A stretch of 64,000 nucleotides of DNA from JAKACA01 sp049510975 (GTDB lineage: Bacteria > Actinomycetota > Acidimicrobiia > Acidimicrobiales > Bog-793): NCBI GenBank assembly GCA_049510975.1, contig JBEKYM010000006.1, positions 1 through 64,000 of the forward strand. The letters are read 5' to 3'. The first letter of the stretch is position 1. Each line of letters begins with the position of its first letter. The notes below the pieces were generated by a model. It did no database searches, had not been told where the DNA came from, and saw nothing but the letters and a program-made list of their open reading frames with translations. Shown here in pieces: positions 1 to 8,106 of the stretch. Position numbers and translations under genes: made by a program.

Positions 1-345
1 GAGGCCGCCGGCGTCCGGAAGGATGACGTCGTGGTCGAGCGCTTCTTGCACAGGATGGTCGTGACCCACTCACTCCCGCTGCCCGGCTCCGGCCTTGCCG
101 GTCGACCTCCGGTGGAGCTGGCGGCCGCACCCGGAGTCTTCGTCGCCGGCGACTGGGTGGGCTCCCTCGGCATGCTGGCGGACGCCGCCCTCTCGAGCGG
201 GTCGCGGGCGGGCAAGCGGGCCGCCGCCACCGCCGGCGGCCTGCAGCACGACGACAGCGCCAGCCGGCCACCGACCGGCAAGACGACCGTGCTCGGAGGG
301 GCCACAGGGGGCGCTCGCCGGAGTGCGCAACGGCTGGTCGGCTGA
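1..345 (+). CDS. FAD-dependent oxidoreductase, C-terminal fragment
   Basis: The open frame runs in from the window edge and stops at 343-345, so only about 114 C-terminal residues are visible. The segment GVFVAGDWVGSLGMLADAA is the typical last FAD-contacting block of amine-oxidase/phytoene-desaturase-like flavoproteins (GDW/GD followed by a small-residue helix). Substrate cannot be read from this end. The stop is 3 bp before the ECF41-type sigma factor start, so the two are probably cotranscribed. ECF41 sigma factors are classically encoded beside carboxymuconolactone decarboxylases, oxidoreductases or epimerases, so this flavoenzyme may be the sigma factor's partner/target (inference). Confidence 0.7.
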   Translation, partial: EAAGVRKDDVVVERFLHRMVVTHSLPLPGSGLAGRPPVELAAAPGVFVAGDWVGSLGMLADAALSSGSRAGKRAAATAGGLQHDDSASRPPTGKTTVLGGATGGARRSAQRLVG

Positions 346-348
346 CCC

Positions 349-1248
349 ATGGCGCCGCAAGCCGACTCGTCCGCACTCGAGACGGGCAACGGCGACGACG
401 TCTTTGCTCACGAACGGCGCCGGTTGCTCGGGCTCGCCTACCGGATCCTGGGGAGCTTCGGGGATGCCGAGGACGTCCTGCAGGAGGCGTGGCTGCGCTG
501 GTCTGCGACCGATCAGACGTCCGTCGAGCGACCGCCGGCCTTCCTCACCACGGTCGTGACCCGCCTCGCCCTCGACCGCGTCCGCTCGATCGAGCGGCGC
601 CGGGAGCAGTACGTCGGCCCCTGGCTGCCCGAGCCCGTCTCGCTGCAGCGCGGGCCGGAAGAGCACGCGGAGATGGCGGAGTCGCTGACGTTGGGGTTTC
701 TCATGGTGTTGGACCGGCTGAGCCCGACCGAGCGCGCCGTCTGGCTGCTTGCCGAAGTCTTCGGGGAGCCCTACGCCCTCATCGCCGAAGCGGTCGGCAA
801 GTCGGAGGCGGCATGCCGGCAGATCAGCTCGCGGGCGCGTCGGCACCTGCGCGAGGAGCGGGCCGCACCGCGGGGGAGGCTCGAAGTCGAGCTGCTCACT
901 CAGCTGCTGGCGGCGGTTGCCTCGGGCGACGTCGACCGCACCCTGGAGCTCCTCGACGCCGACGTCGTCCTCGTGGCCGACGGCGGGCCGGACCACCGTG
1001 CCGCCCGGCGGCCGGTGGTGGGGGCCAGCCGGGTGGCGCGTTTTGTCACGAACCTCGCCGGACGCTACCCGGAGGCGGAGCTCGAGCTCACCGAGATGAA
1101 CGGCTCCGCCGCCCTCGTGTTGCGGGCCGGCGGCATGCCGGTCCTCGTCACCGGTGAGCAGCTCGACGGCAAGGTGACGCGCCTCTATCTCATCGTCAAC
1201 CCCGACAAGCTGCAGGCACTGTCGGAAGGGCCGGCCCCGTTGGACTGA
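349..1248 (+). CDS. sigJ: ECF41-family RNA polymerase sigma factor (SigJ-like) with SnoaL-like C-terminal domain
   Basis: 299 aa. Sigma region 2 lies at about residues 24-90 (LAYRILGSFGDAEDVLQEAW) and region 4 at about 120-180. A SnoaL/NTF2-like extension fills the C-terminal third. Three family marks are visible: WLPEP at residues 92-96 in the linker, a DGG motif (VADGGPDHRAARRPV) in the extension, and NPDKL near the end at about 284-288. In ECF41 proteins the extension replaces an anti-sigma factor and modulates activity. The ATG at 349 follows the upstream oxidoreductase stop by 3 bp. Assignment to ECF41 is firm; the signal sensed is unknown. Confidence 0.9.
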   Translation: MAPQADSSALETGNGDDVFAHERRRLLGLAYRILGSFGDAEDVLQEAWLRWSATDQTSVERPPAFLTTVVTRLALDRVRSIERRREQYVGPWLPEPVSLQRGPEEHAEMAESLTLGFLMVLDRLSPTERAVWLLAEVFGEPYALIAEAVGKSEAACRQISSRARRHLREERAAPRGRLEVELLTQLLAAVASGDVDRTLELLDADVVLVADGGPDHRAARRPVVGASRVARFVTNLAGRYPEAELELTEMNGSAALVLRAGGMPVLVTGEQLDGKVTRLYLIVNPDKLQALSEGPAPLD

Positions 1249-1249
1249 G

Positions 1250-1543
1250 TCAGCCGGGGCCCGGAACTTCGGCGCCGGCAAGGATGGCCTCCCAGCCGCC
1301 AGGAGACAAGGCGTAGTTCTCGACACTGCCGGAGGCGAACCACGACCAGGTGCTTGGTCTGACGAGGGTGGCGAGCGACGCCATGGCCACGGGCACGAAG
1401 GCTCGGAGGTCGTGGCCGGCCGGTGTCAGTTCCTCCGTGCTCCGGGTGTAGTTACCGGATCTGCGCGCAGCGGCCAGCAGCTCGTGGGCGACGCGCGAGC
1501 GGACGAGCCGCAGGCCTGGGACAATTGCGTCCGTGCCGGGCAT
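1250..1543 (-). CDS. hypothetical protein
   Basis: 97 aa from the ATG at 1543; an upstream in-frame start at 1594 would run deeper into treT. No family recognised. Codons end mostly in G or C, as in neighbouring real genes, and the frame fills the otherwise empty gap between sigJ (ends 1248) and treT (starts 1533). It overlaps the divergent treT start by 11 bp. No transmembrane helix or signal peptide is evident; the C-terminal half is Trp-containing (STWSWFASGSVENYALSPGG). It could also be a chance open frame, so it is reported with reserve. Confidence 0.45.
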   Translation of the reverse strand: MPGTDAIVPGLRLVRSRVAHELLAAARRSGNYTRSTEELTPAGHDLRAFVPVAMASLATLVRPSTWSWFASGSVENYALSPGGWEAILAGAEVPGPG

Positions 1544-2948
1544 CCAGGCTGTCGAGACGTCGCGGCTCCCGTTGGCACGATTCGCCCCGCTCATCGGAAG
1601 CGAGCGCTACGCCTCCCTGCAGGAGCGGGCAGCGCAGGCTCGCGAGGAGCTGGCGGGCGTCACGGTGTGGAACGTCAACTCCACCGCCGCCGGCGGCGGC
1701 GTCGCCGAGATGCTGCGGGTCCTCGTCGGCTACACACTCGACGCCGGGCTGGACGTGCGCTGGAGCGTGATCACGGGCGATGACGCCTTCTTCGACATCA
1801 CGAAACGCCTCCACAACCAGCTGCACGGTTTCCCCGGCAGTGGCCCCCTCACCGGGGCGGACGCTGCCCACTACGGCGAGCTCACCGACGCCCTCGGCGC
1901 CGAGCTCGCCGCCCAGGTGCACTCGGGAGACGTCGTGCTCCTGCACGACCCGCAGACGGCGGGGATGACCCGGCGCCTGGCGGCCGCCGGCGCCCACGTC
2001 GTCTGGCGTTGTCACGTCGGGGTCGACCACACGAATGCCTGGACGGAGGCGTCGTGGGGTTTCCTGCGGCCGCACCTCGAGGAGTGTCAGGCGTTCGTGT
2101 TCTCGAAACTCGCCTATGCGCCACAGTGGATGGCGCCGGAGTCGGTGATGACGATCCCGCCGTCGATCGACCCGTTCTCGCTGAAGAACACCGAGCTGTC
2201 GGCGGCGGAGATCACCGGCATCCTGCGCGGCGCTGGCGTGCTCGCCGGCAGAGCTCGGAGGTCCAAGTCACGCAGCGGCCGGCGTGCAGCCATCACCCGC
2301 ACGGCCACGCTCACGAGCGAGGACGGGCCGATCGACCCGGGCGCCCCGCTCGTCGTGCAGGTCTCGAGATGGGACCGGCTGAAGGATATGCAGGGCGTCA
2401 TGGAGGGCTTCGTCGACGGGGTCGCCGGCAAGGTCTCCGACGCCCATCTCGCACTCGTCGGGCCGGCGGTCAGTGCGGTGAGCGACGACCCCGAGGGCGC
2501 CGAGATCCTGGCGGAGTGCACGGCCGCCTGGGAGGCGCTGTCGCCCCGGCTGCGGCGGCGGGTCACGCTCGTCACCTTGCCGATGGACGACCTGGACGAG
2601 AACGCCCTCATGGTCAACGCCGTGCAGCGGCATGCGTCGGTGGTCGTGCAGAAGAGCTGGGCGGAGGGTTTCGGCTTGACGGTCGCCGAGGCGATGTGGA
2701 AGGCGCGGGCCGTCATCGCCTCCGGCGTCGGTGGGATCGTCGACCAGATCGCCCCTGGCACCGGCATCCTCCTCGACGACCCGAAGGACCTCGAGGAGTT
2801 CGCACGGGTGCTGTCGGGGCTGCTGCTCGACCCCGCCGAGATCGAGCGGCTCGGCACCGCCGCCAAACGCCGCGTGACGGACGACTTCATCGGCGACCAG
2901 CACCTCGCCGCCTACGCGGCGCTGATGGCCAAACTGCATTTGCACTGA
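1533..2948 (+). CDS. treT: trehalose synthase, glycosyltransferring (TreT-type, GT4)
   Basis: 471 aa, GT-B fold. The N-terminal half has VWNVNSTAAGGGVAEML followed by LLHDPQTAGM, both typical of TreT; the C-terminal half has VQVSRWDRLKDM (nucleotide-sugar domain) and the retaining GT4 signature EGFGLTVAE. TreT enzymes reversibly make trehalose from an NDP-glucose and glucose in the cytosol. A basic, Arg/Lys/Ser-rich stretch between the two Rossmann domains (GRARRSKSRSGRRAA) looks like an insertion and makes the protein longer than archaeal TreT (about 415 aa). The start is GTG with no Shine-Dalgarno; a GACAAT hexamer 7 nt upstream would suit a leaderless mRNA. Confidence 0.85.
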   Translation: MPGIQAVETSRLPLARFAPLIGSERYASLQERAAQAREELAGVTVWNVNSTAAGGGVAEMLRVLVGYTLDAGLDVRWSVITGDDAFFDITKRLHNQLHGFPGSGPLTGADAAHYGELTDALGAELAAQVHSGDVVLLHDPQTAGMTRRLAAAGAHVVWRCHVGVDHTNAWTEASWGFLRPHLEECQAFVFSKLAYAPQWMAPESVMTIPPSIDPFSLKNTELSAAEITGILRGAGVLAGRARRSKSRSGRRAAITRTATLTSEDGPIDPGAPLVVQVSRWDRLKDMQGVMEGFVDGVAGKVSDAHLALVGPAVSAVSDDPEGAEILAECTAAWEALSPRLRRRVTLVTLPMDDLDENALMVNAVQRHASVVVQKSWAEGFGLTVAEAMWKARAVIASGVGGIVDQIAPGTGILLDDPKDLEEFARVLSGLLLDPAEIERLGTAAKRRVTDDFIGDQHLAAYAALMAKLHLH

Positions 2949-2965
2949 GCTTCGCGGGGCGAACC

Positions 2966-3385
2966 TCAGGTCGTTTGGGCGATGAGCACCGAGCAAGGCG
3001 CCTCGTGAGCCACCGTGTTCGGCACGCTCCCAAGGACGCGGCGAACGCCCGCCATCCCCTTGTTGCCGACGACGACCAGGTCCGCCTCCACCCGCTTGGC
3101 GACGTTGATGATCGCCTGGGCGGGATCGCCGCTCTCCGGGTGGACCTCGACACCGACGCCGGCGATGCGGGCCTGCGAGGCGAGATCGGCCAGCAACGAC
3201 TCGGCCACGCCACCGGAGTCGAGCGACTTCGCGTACTCCTGGCCGCCGGAGCTGTACTGCTGCGGCTTGTAGGCGGTCACGATATGAAGGGTGCCGCCGA
3301 CGAGCTTCACCAGCTCGACCGCCGTCTTGACGGCTTCGGCCGCCGTCGGCGACCCGTCTGCACCGACGACCACGGTCTGGAACAT
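2966..3385 (-). CDS. universal stress protein, UspA family
   Basis: 139 aa, the normal length for a single Usp domain. The N-terminus VVVGADGSPTAAEAV carries the Asp-containing first beta strand. The C-terminus has the ATP-binding signature G-x2-G-x9-G-S (GNKGMAGVRRVLGSV), so it belongs to the nucleotide-binding branch. A strong GAGGAGAAGG Shine-Dalgarno precedes the ATG at 3385. It stands alone, convergent with treT and divergent from the coiled-coil gene. Usp proteins are cytosolic stress or dormancy factors; the specific stress cannot be read here. Confidence 0.92.
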   Translation of the reverse strand: MFQTVVVGADGSPTAAEAVKTAVELVKLVGGTLHIVTAYKPQQYSSGGQEYAKSLDSGGVAESLLADLASQARIAGVGVEVHPESGDPAQAIINVAKRVEADLVVVGNKGMAGVRRVLGSVPNTVAHEAPCSVLIAQTT

Positions 3386-3536
3386 GGACGCACCTTCTCC
3401 TCACTCGAGCGCGCTGCAGCGGCTCTCTCCGACCAGATACCCAGGTTGCCCTGCAGTTCTAGTCGATCGGCGCCAGCCGTTGCCGAGGAAGGCGCCGGCG
3501 CGCGAGCGGCGCCGGGTTTGGGAAACTGGCGCCATC

Positions 3537-4427
3537 ATGAACAGCGCCTTCGACCGGATCGCCGAGGAGCTCTACGGGCTGGCGCCTTCGGAGTTCACGG
3601 CCCGCCGTGACGGCGAAGCCGCCGATGCCCGTCGCCGTGGCGACCGGGAGCTCGCCGTCGCGATCAAAGCCCTGAAGCGCCCGACGAGCAGTGCCTGGCT
3701 CGTGAACCAGCTCGTGCGGCAGCGGCGTGAGCCGGTCGACGAACTGCTCGAGCTCGGCGAGGCCCTGCGCCAGGCGCAGGACGAGCTCGCGGGCAGCGAT
3801 CTGCGCCGGCTGTCGCAGCAACGCCGCCAAGTCGTCGGGGCCCTCGTCGCCGCCGCCAAAGGGCTCGCCGCCGCGATCGGCCAGAAGGTCAGCGAGGAAG
3901 CGACCCGCGAAGTGGAGTCGACGTTGGAGGCGGCACTGGCCGATCCCGCCGCCGGCGAGGCCGTCCGATCAGGGCGGCTCACGACGGCGCTGTCGTCCTC
4001 GGGGCTCGGCTCCCTCGGCCTCGAAGCCGCCGCCTCGGCGCCGGCTCGCACGCAGCCGACCCCTCCGCCCGCGGCGTCGCCGACGCGGCCTCGTGCCGCC
4101 GGCGCCGGACGTGAGGCGGCTCGGAGCCTCCGGCTGGAGGCGGCCGAACAGGTTCTCCGGGAAGCCGTGGCCGAGGCGGCATCGACCGCCGAGGAGGCGG
4201 CGCGAGCCGAACAGCGAGCGACCGCGACTCGAGACGGGCACCGGCGCCTCCGCCGAGCCATTTCTGAGCTCGAAACCCACCTCGCCGAGCTCCAAGCCGA
4301 CGAGACGCAGGCGACTCAGCAGTTACGCGTGGACGAGCGCAGCGCCGAGGATGCAGGCCGCTCCGCCAAGGCCGCCGAGCGGCGAGCCGAGCAGGCACGG
4401 CGAACGCTCGAGCGCCTGAAGGACTGA
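3537..4427 (+). CDS. coiled-coil protein of unknown function
   Basis: 296 aa from the ATG at 3537, chosen because the protein-like sequence begins there (MNSAFDRIAEELYGLAPSEF); the frame stays open further upstream but that part looks non-coding. Residues about 10-110 resemble an alpha-helical domain seen in many uncharacterised actinobacterial proteins (FTARRDGEAADARRRGD, then RPTSSAWLVNQLVR). A Pro/Ala-rich linker follows at about 165-190. The C-terminal 100 residues are Ala/Glu/Arg-rich and strongly heptad-like, ending EQARRTLERLKD. There is no signal peptide or membrane segment. No function can be assigned. Confidence 0.75.
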   Translation: MNSAFDRIAEELYGLAPSEFTARRDGEAADARRRGDRELAVAIKALKRPTSSAWLVNQLVRQRREPVDELLELGEALRQAQDELAGSDLRRLSQQRRQVVGALVAAAKGLAAAIGQKVSEEATREVESTLEAALADPAAGEAVRSGRLTTALSSSGLGSLGLEAAASAPARTQPTPPPAASPTRPRAAGAGREAARSLRLEAAEQVLREAVAEAASTAEEAARAEQRATATRDGHRRLRRAISELETHLAELQADETQATQQLRVDERSAEDAGRSAKAAERRAEQARRTLERLKD

Positions 4428-4515
4428 GGCCAGAAGCACCGAGAGCGGGGCTCGCCTTGCGACAGGGATCCGCGTATGAGAGTTTCGCTCGTACGGCCGA
4501 TCCGAGGAGGGTCCG

Positions 4516-5484
4516 ATGAAGGCAGCGGTCTACTACGAAGCAGGCGGCCCCGAGGTCTTTCGCTACGAGGAGGTGCCCGATCCCCACGTCGTAGACGACC
4601 AGGTCCTCGTCGGCGTCGAGGCCGTGAGCATCGAGGGCGGCGACACCCTTGCCCGCAGCGGTGGCGAGCTGTTCGTGGTGCCCCACATCGTCGGCTATCA
4701 GTGCGCCGGAACCGTGCTCGAGACCGGGCCGAAAGTCCTCGGACTCACCGTGGGCGACCGGGTTGTCACCGTCGGCCTCGACGGCTCTCATGCGGAGTTG
4801 CGGGCGGTGCCGGAGGGTTTCTGCTGGAAGATCCCCGACGGCGTCTCGACGACCGAGGGTGCCTGCATCCCGGTGGCGTTCGGGACCGCACACGACTGCC
4901 TCTTCGAGTTCGGTCACCTCGAAGCCGGCCAGTCGGTCCTCGTGCAGGCCGGGGCGAGCGGCGTCGGCATCGCCGCCATCCAGATGGCCAAGCATGCCGG
5001 CGCCCGCGTGCTCGCGACCGCCTCGCGTGACGACAAGCTGGAGCGCTTGAAGGTCCTCGGGCTCGACGAGGGCATCAACTACACCACGACCGACATGGTC
5101 GCTGAAGTTCGCCGCCTCACCGGCGGGCAGGGCGTCAACGTCGTCCTCGAGTCCGTCGGCGGCGACAACCTGCAGGCGAGCGTGAGCTGTCTGGCGTACC
5201 GGGGCTACTGCGTGTCGATCGGCGACGCAGGGCGTGGCGGCGCTGCCCGCGTGGACGTCTCCACGATGCGGCCGAACAACCTCACGCTCACCGGGTACTT
5301 CCTCGGGATGGAGCTGTTCATGAGCCCACGGGCCCGCGCCGTCATCGCCGGCATCCTCGAGGACCTCGCCGCCGGCCGCATCCATGCCGTCGTCGACCGG
5401 ACGTTCCCGCTGTCGGAGGCTGCGGCTGCCCACGCCTACATCGAGAGCCGGGATGCCTTCGGCCGGGTCCTGCTCGTTCCCTGA
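4516..5484 (+). CDS. zinc-independent NADPH:quinone oxidoreductase-like protein (MDR superfamily)
   Basis: 322 aa. The GroES-like N-domain is followed by a Rossmann domain with the nucleotide-binding motif QAGASGVGIAAIQMAK at about residue 150. The catalytic zinc cysteine and structural four-cysteine lobe of classic alcohol dehydrogenases are absent, which places it with the quinone oxidoreductase/zeta-crystallin branch. Such enzymes reduce quinones or other enone substrates with NADPH. A strong Shine-Dalgarno, GAGGAGG at about 4505-4511, fixes the ATG at 4516. Nearby genes give no pathway clue; the substrate is unknown. Confidence 0.88.
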   Translation: MKAAVYYEAGGPEVFRYEEVPDPHVVDDQVLVGVEAVSIEGGDTLARSGGELFVVPHIVGYQCAGTVLETGPKVLGLTVGDRVVTVGLDGSHAELRAVPEGFCWKIPDGVSTTEGACIPVAFGTAHDCLFEFGHLEAGQSVLVQAGASGVGIAAIQMAKHAGARVLATASRDDKLERLKVLGLDEGINYTTTDMVAEVRRLTGGQGVNVVLESVGGDNLQASVSCLAYRGYCVSIGDAGRGGAARVDVSTMRPNNLTLTGYFLGMELFMSPRARAVIAGILEDLAAGRIHAVVDRTFPLSEAAAAHAYIESRDAFGRVLLVP

Positions 5485-5540
5485 GCACGCCGCGATGACA
5501 AGCCTCCTCCTGCCCAGCCCCGTCCTGATTGAATGGCGTC

Positions 5541-6089
5541 ATGCCTGAGCTCGTGCTGCCGACGACAGCCGTCCACCAGTCGTTTCTGCAGGCGATCGAC
5601 GAGTTCGTGGACGAGGGCCGCGGCGCCACCGGCGACGACTCGCTCGTGGCCCGCGAGCTGCGGGAGTTCGGTGGGGCTTGGAAGTCGGAGGCGGGTTTCT
5701 CGCAGTATGTGCAGCACCTGCTGGCCGACTCGCAGGAGGCCACGATGCGGGCGTCCTACCTCGTGCCCAGCACGACCTACTGGTGGGTCGACGGCACCGA
5801 ATACCTCGCCCGCATCTCGATCCGCCACCGGCTGACGCCCCGCTTGCTCGAGATCGGGGGCCACATCGGCTACGACGTCCGGCCTTCGGCCCGCTTGCGA
5901 GGCCACGCAACGGCCATGCTGCGAGCCGTCCTGCCCCATGCCCTTGCCCTCGGGATCGACCCGGCGCTGCTCACCTGCGACACCGACAACGTCGGCTCCC
6001 GCAAAGTCATCGAAGCAAACGGCGGCGTGTTCGAAGACGAGCGCAGCGGCAAGCTTCGGTTCTGGGTGCCGACGAGCGCGCCCGACTGA
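5541..6089 (+). CDS. GNAT-family N-acetyltransferase
   Basis: 182 aa from the ATG at 5541; a TTG 12 bp upstream is less likely. The GNAT core is visible as the strand IGGHIGYDVRPSARLRG, then G-H-A-T-A-M-L for the acetyl-CoA pyrophosphate loop, and TCDTDNVGSRKVIEANGG, the usual DxDNxxSxxVxExNGG block near the C-terminus. This pattern is typical of small-molecule or peptide acetyltransferases. No Shine-Dalgarno is evident before the ATG. It sits downstream of the MDR gene with a 56-bp gap, possibly in the same transcript. The acceptor is unknown. Confidence 0.88.
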   Translation: MPELVLPTTAVHQSFLQAIDEFVDEGRGATGDDSLVARELREFGGAWKSEAGFSQYVQHLLADSQEATMRASYLVPSTTYWWVDGTEYLARISIRHRLTPRLLEIGGHIGYDVRPSARLRGHATAMLRAVLPHALALGIDPALLTCDTDNVGSRKVIEANGGVFEDERSGKLRFWVPTSAPD

Positions 6090-6120
6090 GCCAGTCGCCG
6101 GCGCCAGTCGCCGGCGCCCA

Positions 6121-6417
6121 TCACGCCTCGGCGACGACCTCGAAATGCTCGACGACGGGCGGCGGGTCGTAGAAGTGATGCAGGAGCCGGCGCCACTCCT
6201 CGTAGGCCGGCGACGCCCGAAACCCCTCCAGGTGATCGCTCAACGTCTCCCAACCCACGAGCAGGAGGTAGCGGCTCTCGTTCTCGAGGCAGCGCTGCAG
6301 CTGCAGCCACTGCCAGCCGGGCGAGGCCATGATGAGCGGCTTGGCCTCGGCGAAAGCCGCCTCGAAGGCGTGCTCCTGCTCCGGGCGGACGTCGAGGACG
6401 ACATGTTCGAGGACCAT
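6121..6417 (-). CDS. antibiotic biosynthesis monooxygenase (ABM) domain protein
   Basis: 98 aa, the standard size for a single ABM ferredoxin-like alpha/beta barrel. Residues LEHVVLDVRPEQEHAFEAAF form the first strand and helix; WQWLQLQRCLENESRYLLLVGWETLSDH gives the typical central strands, with the W-E-T-L-x-D-H turn. Members act as small cofactor-independent monooxygenases or heme-degrading IsdG-like enzymes; key residues for a specific subtype are not diagnostic here. AAAGGATT precedes the ATG at 6417 as a ribosome site. It is convergent with the acetyltransferase gene. Confidence 0.85.
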   Translation of the reverse strand: MVLEHVVLDVRPEQEHAFEAAFAEAKPLIMASPGWQWLQLQRCLENESRYLLLVGWETLSDHLEGFRASPAYEEWRRLLHHFYDPPPVVEHFEVVAEA

Positions 6418-6466
6418 CGGCGAATCCTTTCAGATGTGGCCGGCCAGGCCGGAGTCGCCCGGCTTC

Positions 6467-8065
6467 TCAGGTGTTGCTGGCGCAGACGGTGCCCACCGGC
6501 GGTCGATGCCCGCTGACGAGGTAGGCGTCGACCCAGCCCTGGACACAGGTGCTCGAGAAGTAACCCGTGTGTCCGTCACCGGTGCGGGTGAGCAACCTCG
6601 ACCCGGCAAGCTCGCTCGTGAGCGCCTTCGCCCAGGCGTACGGCGTTGCCGGGTCGTGGGTGGAGCCCACGACGAGGATCGGCAGTGACCTGGACAGATG
6701 GACCGCCATCGCCCTCCCGGTCGGGGCGACCGGCCAGTAGTTGCACGGGAGCGAGCCCCAGGCCTCGGCTGCGCCGAAGTCGGGCGCCGTCTTAGCGAAC
6801 TGCCGCGCCAGCGCCGGCAGGCTGGCGGCCGGTGGCGAGGGGCGGTCGAGGCAGCTGACGGCCAGGTTGGCCGAGACGAGGTTGCCGGCAGTCCCGTTCG
6901 CATTGAAGTCGGCGTACTGGTAGGCGAGCTCGGTCAGGACGGTGCCGTTTCCCGAGGCCGCTTCGGCCAGGCCCTCGGCCAGGTAGGGCCAGTACGTCGT
7001 CGTGTAGAGCGACGAGATGACGCCGGTGAGGGCAACACCGTAGGTGACCTGCTGGGTGCCACCGAGCGCGCTCGTCAAGCCGGCGGTCAGCGTGCCGCCG
7101 CTCTTCAGACGGGCGATGACGTTGCCGTAGGTGGCGGCCGCCCCAGCCGGCAGTTCCTGCTGGCAGGTGGCATTCGTCGGGCACCAGGCGAAGAAGTCGT
7201 GCAGGTCGACTTCGAAGGAGTCGGCTTGCTCGATCTCGAGAGCGGCGGCGCTGAGGGATGGGTCGATGGCGCCGTCGAGCACCATGTTGCCGACGTGGGA
7301 CGGAAACTCCTGCGCGTACAGCGCCCCGAGGTAGGTCCCGTACGAGAAGCCCAAGTAGTCCAGCTTGGGCTGCCCGAGTGCCGCCCGCAAGCGGTCCATG
7401 TCCCGCGCTGTCACGGCCGTGGAAAGGTTGGCGAGCAGGTCGCGCGGCGTCCGGCAGGACCGATCGAATGCCTTCACGGCAACGACGAGGGAGCCGACGG
7501 CCGACGGCGTGGCGGGATCGGGGTCGAGGGCGATCCAGCGTCGGAGCCCCGCCGGGCTGGCGCATACGACCGGATCGCTCTCGCCGACGCCGCGAGGATC
7601 GAAGCTCACGAGATTGAACTTGGCCCGCAAGGAGGCGGGGAACTCGGAGGCGGCACCTTGCAGGAACTGGACGCCACTCGCGCCGGGGCCGCCAGGGTTG
7701 AGGACGACGTCGCCGGCCGACGACGCCGCGCCGGTCGAGGGCAGCTCGATGACGGCGAGCTTGATCGTGCCGTCCTGGGCATCGGAGTAGGAGATGGGCA
7801 CGACGAGCGTCGAGCACCGGAAGGTCCCGCATGTGCGCCACACGAGCGGTCGCACGGGCGGCAACCCGTCAGGCCCGCCGCCGCCAGGCTGCGTCGAGCT
7901 CGTGGGAACCTTCGTCGTGGGGGTCGGCGGTGCGGTCGTCGTCGTCGTCGCCTTGCCGACCGAGAGCGACATACTGCAGGAAGCTGACAGCAGGGCCACG
8001 ACGGCGAGCAGCCCCAGAGTGACCGGCCTGTATCGCCTGCCGTCGCCGCGAGGTCGCTGCCGCAT
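6467..8065 (-). CDS. secreted alpha/beta-hydrolase lipoprotein, TAP-like peptidase family
   Basis: 532 aa from the ATG at 8065, chosen because GGAAGG lies 9 nt upstream and the n-region is then normal; an ATG at 8110 overlapping the ileS stop (ATGA) would add 15 residues. The lipobox LLSASC marks lipid attachment, followed by a Thr/Pro-rich linker (KATTTTTAPPTPTTK). The fold is the tripeptidyl-aminopeptidase type: LNPGGPGASG oxyanion region, nucleophile elbow GFSYGTYLG, a late Asp-His (VVGSTHDPATPY and GDGHTGYF) and the TAP-like C-terminal domain. Members release N-terminal peptides or cleave esters outside the membrane. It is downstream of ileS on the same strand. Confidence 0.88.
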   Translation of the reverse strand: MRQRPRGDGRRYRPVTLGLLAVVALLSASCSMSLSVGKATTTTTAPPTPTTKVPTSSTQPGGGGPDGLPPVRPLVWRTCGTFRCSTLVVPISYSDAQDGTIKLAVIELPSTGAASSAGDVVLNPGGPGASGVQFLQGAASEFPASLRAKFNLVSFDPRGVGESDPVVCASPAGLRRWIALDPDPATPSAVGSLVVAVKAFDRSCRTPRDLLANLSTAVTARDMDRLRAALGQPKLDYLGFSYGTYLGALYAQEFPSHVGNMVLDGAIDPSLSAAALEIEQADSFEVDLHDFFAWCPTNATCQQELPAGAAATYGNVIARLKSGGTLTAGLTSALGGTQQVTYGVALTGVISSLYTTTYWPYLAEGLAEAASGNGTVLTELAYQYADFNANGTAGNLVSANLAVSCLDRPSPPAASLPALARQFAKTAPDFGAAEAWGSLPCNYWPVAPTGRAMAVHLSRSLPILVVGSTHDPATPYAWAKALTSELAGSRLLTRTGDGHTGYFSSTCVQGWVDAYLVSGHRPPVGTVCASNT

Positions 8066-8106
8066 CTGCGAGATCCTTCCACGGGTGCCCGAGCCGGCGA
8101 CGGCAC

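Noticed and set aside
2009..3610. A 533-residue plus-strand frame overlapping treT and the Usp gene
   Set aside because: Out-of-frame shadow across two well-supported genes on different strands.
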